From: JBFEUI01 sp041547565
GTDB taxonomy: Bacteria > Pseudomonadota > Gammaproteobacteria > Thiohalomonadales > Thiohalomonadaceae
DNA: 7,454 nt
Assembly: GCA_041547565.1 (NCBI GenBank)
Contig: JBFEUI010000117.1
Span: 1 to 7,454, forward strand
Direction: 5' to 3'
Every line of letters starts with the position of its first letter. Within the stretch, counting starts at the first letter, position 1. Position numbers and translations under genes: made by a program. The notes beneath the pieces were generated by a model. The model saw nothing but the letters and a program-made list of their open reading frames with translations. It did no database searches and had not been told where the DNA came from. Positions 6,349-7,454 of this stretch are shown piece after piece.

Positions 6349-6816
6349 ATGAGTACAATCGAAGTAGGCAAAAAAGTAGAAAATTTCTCTCTCCCTGCCA
6401 CCGGTGAGCGCTCCATAGGTCTTGCGGATCTGAAAGGTAAAAACCTGGTGCTCTACTTCTATCCGAAGGATAACACACCCGGCTGCACCACCGAGGGCAA
6501 AGACTTCCGTGACAACTATAAGGCGTTCGAGAAGCTCAACACGGAGATTATCGGAGTATCGCGAGACAGCATCAGAACGCATGAGAATTTCAAGGCCAAG
6601 CATGAATTTCCTTTCGACCTGATTTCGGACAAGGAAGAGACCTTGTGTAAACTGTTCGACGTCATCAGGGAGAAGAACATGTATGGCCGCAAGGTGCTGG
6701 GAATCGAGCGCAGCACCTTCTTAATCGATAAAACCGGAAAACTGTGCCGGGAGTGGCGCAAAGTTAAAGTAAAGGGACATGTCGAAGAGGTACTGCAGGC
6801 GGTAAAAGAGCTCTAA
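6349..6816 (+). CDS. bcp: Thiol peroxidase of the BCP/PrxQ peroxiredoxin family
   Basis: Cytoplasmic peroxiredoxin that reduces hydrogen peroxide and organic peroxides with thiol reductants. The 155-residue product is full length for the family (E. coli Bcp 156). Active-site motif YPKDNTPGCTTE gives Thr43, Pro44 and the peroxidatic Cys46; Arg121 in IERSTFLID is the conserved active-site arginine. The resolving cysteine commonly found five residues after the peroxidatic one is absent: position 51 is Lys (CTTEGKDFRD). The other cysteines are Cys100 (ETLCKLF) and Cys133 (KLCREW), so the enzyme may work as a 1-Cys type or use an unusual partner. It starts 59 bases after gcvR with a strong ribosome site. 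A TACAAT hexamer at 6300-6305 could be a -10 box, but I see no -35 match. The gcvR-bcp order is as in E. coli. Confidence 0.95.
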   Translation: MSTIEVGKKVENFSLPATGERSIGLADLKGKNLVLYFYPKDNTPGCTTEGKDFRDNYKAFEKLNTEIIGVSRDSIRTHENFKAKHEFPFDLISDKEETLCKLFDVIREKNMYGRKVLGIERSTFLIDKTGKLCREWRKVKVKGHVEEVLQAVKEL

Positions 6817-6896
6817 CACCACCTGCCAGCACACTTGATTTTAGCAGCGCCGCGCCAACACCCTGGCCATTGGTGCGAAAGCGAGATTACACAACC

Positions 6897-7454
6897 ATGC
6901 CAAACGAATCCGAGAAACGCCTCTTTGTCCTCGACACCAATGTCTTGATGCATGATCCCACGGCTCTGTTCCGCTTTCAGGAGCATGACATCTACCTGCC
7001 CATGGTGGTACTGGAAGAACTCGACAACAACAAAAAAGGGCACTCTGAGGTGGCACGTAACGCCCGTCAGGCAAGCCGGTTTATGGACGAATTGATGGCC
7101 TGTTCACAGGGCGACATCCGTGACGGCCTGGCACTCAATTGCACGGGCTACAGCAACGGCGCACTGGCATCGAGCGGAAAGCTGTTTTTTCAAACCCATG
7201 TGCAGGAGGCCAAACTGCCCTCCACGCTGCCCGGCAGCAAATCAGACAACACCATCCTGGGTACCGCCGTTGCGTTGAGGCAGGAGCACACCGATGTGGA
7301 TGTCACCCTGGTCTCCAAGGACACCAACATGCGCATCAAGGCGGCCATCCTCGGTATTCGTGCAGAGGATTACCGCAATGACCAGGTGCTGGATGATGTA
7401 AACCTGCTATACCGCGGCATCGATGAGCTGAGCGGTGACTTCTGGGAATCACAC
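6897..7454 (+). CDS. PIN-domain protein, N-terminal part of a PIN-PhoH family ATPase (runs off the right edge)
   Basis: The frame opens with ATG at 6897 and remains open for 186 codons to the window end. It is a PIN nuclease domain: LFVLDTNVLMHDP (Asp13), VVLEELDNNKKG (Glu40/Glu41), SKSDNTILG (Asp117) and LVSKDTNMRIKA (Asp142) supply the conserved acidic metal-binding residues; the NARQASRFMDEL helix is also typical. This N-terminal pattern, with the HDP and DNNKKG stretches, is that of long PhoH-like proteins in which PIN is followed by a PhoH P-loop ATPase/helicase domain. The Walker motifs would lie past the window edge, so the fusion is inferred. These proteins are thought to act on RNA. 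It starts 80 bases after bcp with only a weak GAGA upstream; no clear terminator lies between, so cotranscription with bcp is possible. Confidence 0.88.
   Translation, partial: MPNESEKRLFVLDTNVLMHDPTALFRFQEHDIYLPMVVLEELDNNKKGHSEVARNARQASRFMDELMACSQGDIRDGLALNCTGYSNGALASSGKLFFQTHVQEAKLPSTLPGSKSDNTILGTAVALRQEHTDVDVTLVSKDTNMRIKAAILGIRAEDYRNDQVLDDVNLLYRGIDELSGDFWESH

Noticed and set aside
6817..6896. Terminator between bcp and the PIN gene
   Set aside because: Only short, interrupted GC-rich complementarities and no T-run follow; not supportable.

Overview
The window looks like a chromosomal segment of a motile, flagellated gammaproteobacterium of moderate GC content. The evidence is a conserved housekeeping block (dapA, bamC, purC, gcvR, bcp) whose order matches the enterobacterial dapA-bamC-purC / gcvR-bcp neighbourhood, a BamC lipoprotein (largely a beta/gammaproteobacterial Bam subunit), and chemoreceptor genes. 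An additional metallo-beta-lactamase-fold gene between bamC and purC, and a PIN-PhoH gene after bcp, point away from Enterobacterales and toward other gammaproteobacteria, but I cannot name the genus from sequence alone.

Layout. Reading on the minus strand from the right: a promoter at about 5104-5132 drives a tight cluster dapA (5070-4195), bamC (4178-3066), a YycJ/WalJ-like MBL-fold hydrolase (3044-2277) and purC (2188-1478), closed by a strong intrinsic terminator at 1413-1449. Beyond it is a separate minus-strand unit: a probable sigma-28 (FliA) promoter at 1285-1311 and a large chemoreceptor gene starting at 1230 that runs off the left edge after TM1, a periplasmic domain, TM2 and HAMP. 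Reading on the plus strand: gcvR (5744-6289), bcp (6349-6816) and a PIN-domain gene (6897 to the right edge), the N-terminal part of a PIN-PhoH protein.

Between dapA and gcvR lies a 132-codon minus-strand remnant (5222-5620) that is best read as an internally deleted chemoreceptor: the end of a periplasmic region, TM2 and half a HAMP domain run directly into the typical last residues of a receptor, with the cytoplasmic signalling domain missing.

Functionally the window joins lysine/peptidoglycan precursor synthesis (dapA), outer-membrane protein assembly (bamC), purine synthesis (purC), regulation of glycine cleavage (gcvR, linked to purines through one-carbon units), peroxide defence (bcp), nucleic-acid processing (MBL and PIN-PhoH) and chemotaxis. 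There are no RNA genes, IS elements, CRISPR arrays or phage genes that I can see. I do not see an undescribed multi-gene system; the most interesting items are the deleted receptor, the FliA-type promoter, a peroxiredoxin without the usual resolving cysteine, and the gcvR leader.
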